A DNA stretch of 64,000 nt, from the NCBI GenBank assembly GCA_025056155.1, contig JANWWL010000006.1, positions 1-64,000 on the forward strand. The letters are read 5' to 3'. The stretch comes from Sphingomonadaceae bacterium. GTDB taxonomy: Bacteria; Pseudomonadota; Alphaproteobacteria; Sphingomonadales; Sphingomonadaceae. The position numbers and the translations under genes were made by a program. Shown in pieces: positions 61,300-64,000 of the stretch; the first letter of the stretch is position 1, and every line of letters starts with the position of its first letter. A model generated the notes under the pieces. That model ran no database searches, was not told where the DNA came from, and worked only from the letters and a program-made list of their open reading frames with translations.

Positions 61300-63450
61300 G
61301 TGGTGCCCTGCCCTTGGGAGCCTGACCGCCGCGCCTTCCTGTTCGCCGCGGGCCTCTGGCCGCTCTGTCCTGCCCCGGGATCCGCCATGAACGCACCCCT
61401 CGCCCCTCCGATCGCGCGTCGCGGGCCCGACGTCACCCGGCGCTTCGGCCTGGCGGTGCCCGATCCGTATCGCTGGCTGCGCGATCCGGCCTATCCACAG
61501 GTCAAGGATCCCGAGATCCTGGCCTATCTCGAAGCCGAGAACAGCTGGTTCCGGCACGTGATGGCGCCGGTCGCCCCGCTCGAGGAAGCGCTGTTCGCCG
61601 AGCTCAAGGGCCGCGTTCCGGACGAGGACGAGAGCGTACCCTACGCGGACGGGGACTTCCTCTATTGGTGGACGTTCGAGCCCGGCGCTCAGTATCGCCA
61701 GTGGTGGCGCCGCCGGAGAGCCGGCGGCCCGCCTGAGCTCATGCTCTCGGAGCCCGCGCTGGCCGAGGGACGGGCCTATTTTCGCCTGGGCGCGCTCGCC
61801 GTCTCGCCCGACGGCCGCTGGCTCGCCTGGAGCTTCGATGCCACGGGCGAGGAACGCTTCGAGCTCAGGATCCGCGATCTCGCAAGCGGCCGGGACATCG
61901 TGACCGTGGCCGAGGACTCGGTCGGCGGGGTCGCCTGGAGCGCCGATTCGCAAGATCTCGCCTGGGCGCAGGCCTCGCACGAGTGGCGGCCGGACCGTGT
62001 TCGCCTGCACCGGCTGGGGAGCGCGCCAGGGTCGGATCCCGTCCTCTACCGCGAGGAGGCCGACTTCTGGGTGAGCGTGGCGACGAGCCAGGACCGGCGC
62101 TGGCTCCTCATCACCGCATCGCAGCCCGCAACGTCGGAGGTGCGCCTCGTCCCGGCCGACGCGCCGTTCGCCACCCCCCGGCTCGTCCGCCCGCGGCAGA
62201 CGGGCGTGCGCTACCAGGTGGACTCCGGTGGCGGCCGGCTCGTGGTGCTGGCCAACGACACCCATCCCAACTTCCGGCTCGCCCTGGCCTCGCCCGAGGC
62301 CCCCGACCGCTGGGAAACACTGCTCCAAGGCTCGGACCGGCTCTACCTGACCGGGGTCACGCCCTTCGCGTCCTATCTGGCGGTCGAGGAAAAGGCCGAC
62401 GGCCTGGAGCGGATCCGCCTGATGTTTCCGAACGGGCGATCGCACTTCCCCCGCTTGCCCGAGGAGGTCGGCAGCGTGGCGCTGGGGACCAACGCCGAGC
62501 CCGACGCCGCTCAATTGCGCCTCGTCTATTCCTCGATGGTCTCGCCCGAGACGGTCTTCGACTACGACGTCGCGACCGACCGGCTGGTGACGCGCAAGGT
62601 CCAGCGCATCCCCTCGGGCTACGACCCCGGGCTCTATGTCACCGAGCGGCTGATGGCCCCCGCCCGCGACGGGGTGCAGGTGCCGGTGACCCTTCTCATG
62701 CGTCGCGACCACCTCAGGGACGGCAGCCGGCCGCTCCACGTGTATGGCTATGCGGCCTACGGCTACGGTCTGCCGCCGAGCTTCTCGTCGACCCGGCTGT
62801 CGCTCGTCGACCGAGGCTTCGCCTACGCCCTGATCCACGCCCGGGGTGGCGACGACCTGGGCTACACCTGGTATCTGGACGGCAAGCTCGAACGGAAGAT
62901 CAACAGCTTCCACGACTTCATCGATGCCACCCGCTTCCTGCACGGTGCGGGCTTCGGCCGGCCCGAGGTCACCTCGGCTTCGGGCGGATCGGCGGGCGGC
63001 TGGCTCATGGGGCTGGTGGCCACCTGGGCACCCCAGCTCTACCGGGCGGTCGTGGCCCACGTGCCGTTCGTCGACGTGCTCAACACCATGCTGGACGAGA
63101 CCCTGCCGCTCACCCCCGGGGAATGGCCGGAATGGGGCGATCCCCGCACGGATGAGGCCGCCTTCCGGCGGCTGCTGGAACTTTCCCCGTACGACCAGGT
63201 GCGCCGGCAGGACTATCCGGCCCTCCTGGTCACGGCCGGAATCGCCGACCCGCGCGTCACCTACTGGGAACCGGCCAAGTGGGTGGCGCGCCTCAGGGCC
63301 GAATCGGGTTCGCGCAACCCCATCCTCCTCAAGACGAACATGGAAGCCGGGCATGGCGGACGGTCGGGCCGCTACGAGCGGCTGCGCGAGGTGGCCGAGG
63401 AATACGCCTTCATCCTGAGCGTGTTCGACGGTCGGCTGGGCCGGCCTTGA
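61300..63450 (+). CDS. S9 family peptidase (oligopeptidase B-like); start at GTG 61300 or ATG 61387
   Basis: PDPYRWLRDP; HARGGDDLGYTWY; nucleophile SASGGSAGG; GHGG; upstream start adds RRAFLFAAGLWPLCPAPGSA. Confidence 0.9.
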   Translation: MVPCPWEPDRRAFLFAAGLWPLCPAPGSAMNAPLAPPIARRGPDVTRRFGLAVPDPYRWLRDPAYPQVKDPEILAYLEAENSWFRHVMAPVAPLEEALFAELKGRVPDEDESVPYADGDFLYWWTFEPGAQYRQWWRRRRAGGPPELMLSEPALAEGRAYFRLGALAVSPDGRWLAWSFDATGEERFELRIRDLASGRDIVTVAEDSVGGVAWSADSQDLAWAQASHEWRPDRVRLHRLGSAPGSDPVLYREEADFWVSVATSQDRRWLLITASQPATSEVRLVPADAPFATPRLVRPRQTGVRYQVDSGGGRLVVLANDTHPNFRLALASPEAPDRWETLLQGSDRLYLTGVTPFASYLAVEEKADGLERIRLMFPNGRSHFPRLPEEVGSVALGTNAEPDAAQLRLVYSSMVSPETVFDYDVATDRLVTRKVQRIPSGYDPGLYVTERLMAPARDGVQVPVTLLMRRDHLRDGSRPLHVYGYAAYGYGLPPSFSSTRLSLVDRGFAYALIHARGGDDLGYTWYLDGKLERKINSFHDFIDATRFLHGAGFGRPEVTSASGGSAGGWLMGLVATWAPQLYRAVVAHVPFVDVLNTMLDETLPLTPGEWPEWGDPRTDEAAFRRLLELSPYDQVRRQDYPALLVTAGIADPRVTYWEPAKWVARLRAESGSRNPILLKTNMEAGHGGRSGRYERLREVAEEYAFILSVFDGRLGRP

Positions 63451-63462
63451 CGTCCCGGCGGG

Positions 63463-63498
63463 CGCGCGGGGCGGCACGTGCGCGCGGGGCGGCACGTG
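63463..63498. repeat. Perfect tandem duplication 2 x 18 bp CGCGCGGGGCGGCACGTG
   Basis: 63463-63480 and 63481-63498 identical. Confidence 0.9.
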
Positions 63499-64000
63499 GA
63501 GGTGCGCGCAGGGCCCGGAAGCACCCCTTCTTCGGCTCGAGGCGGGCGACGACGGCCATCGAGCTCGCCCCGCAATCCCGCCAGCCGGCGGAAAAAGCCC
63601 GGTTGCTGGCGGTAAAGGCGCCGGAGACGAAGGACGAGGCCGAGTTTCAAGGTCTGTTGGCCGAGGCCAACGTCCAGCTCGAACTCGCGTGACCGGGACG
63701 GCGCGGGACGACGTCGGCTGCCCCGGCGGCCCGGGGTTCGCGCCGTCGCCCGTCCTCGCCCAAGCGCAACACCTCGCCCGCACCCGCAAGAAGGTGCGGA
63801 CGCGCACCGAAGAGACCGCCCGACACGCCGACCGACGGTGGATCGCCTGCGCGATCCTTGATCCCTTTGCCGTCCCCTTCCTGACCCTCATGCCCCTTGC
63901 CTTCCTCCTCGTGCTCGTGGAGCCCGAGGGGGGGGAAGGAGCTGTCCCAGCGCGCCATCGTTGCTCGGGTGCGGTGGCCCTTCTGACCCTCGTCGTGGGG

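Overview
The window is a very GC-rich, densely packed chromosomal segment. Gene content (CobT, XerC / transaldolase-like / PriA, LptB-RpoN, GlnB-GlnA, IHF-beta) suggests an alphaproteobacterium. I call about 47 protein-coding genes, three tRNAs (Thr-TGT, Pro-GGG, Leu-TAA) and several regulatory motifs. Most genes are housekeeping: glnB-glnA, lptB-rpoN, folE-rimO-ogt, argC, surE/serS/aroB/aroK, mutS, maeB, cydAB-type oxidase, cobT, xerC, priA, cmk-rpsA-ihfB. I saw no CRISPR array, prophage, transposon, toxin-antitoxin pair or defence island, and no clear multi-gene system that looks undescribed. The best leads are: (i) a near-perfect sigma-54 promoter with an NtrC-like palindrome in front of glnB; (ii) a CYP153-like P450 alone behind a 25-bp palindrome/promoter; (iii) two enzymes with apparent Tat signals, a PLP aminotransferase and an S9 peptidase; (iv) a TonB-dependent receptor with a degenerate plug facing an exported protein of unknown function; (v) broken synteny around lptB-rpoN with a 15-bp tandem duplication at the junction; (vi) several normally clustered genes found alone (ccmA, cobT). 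All product calls come from reading the sequence and recalled family motifs; no database search was run.
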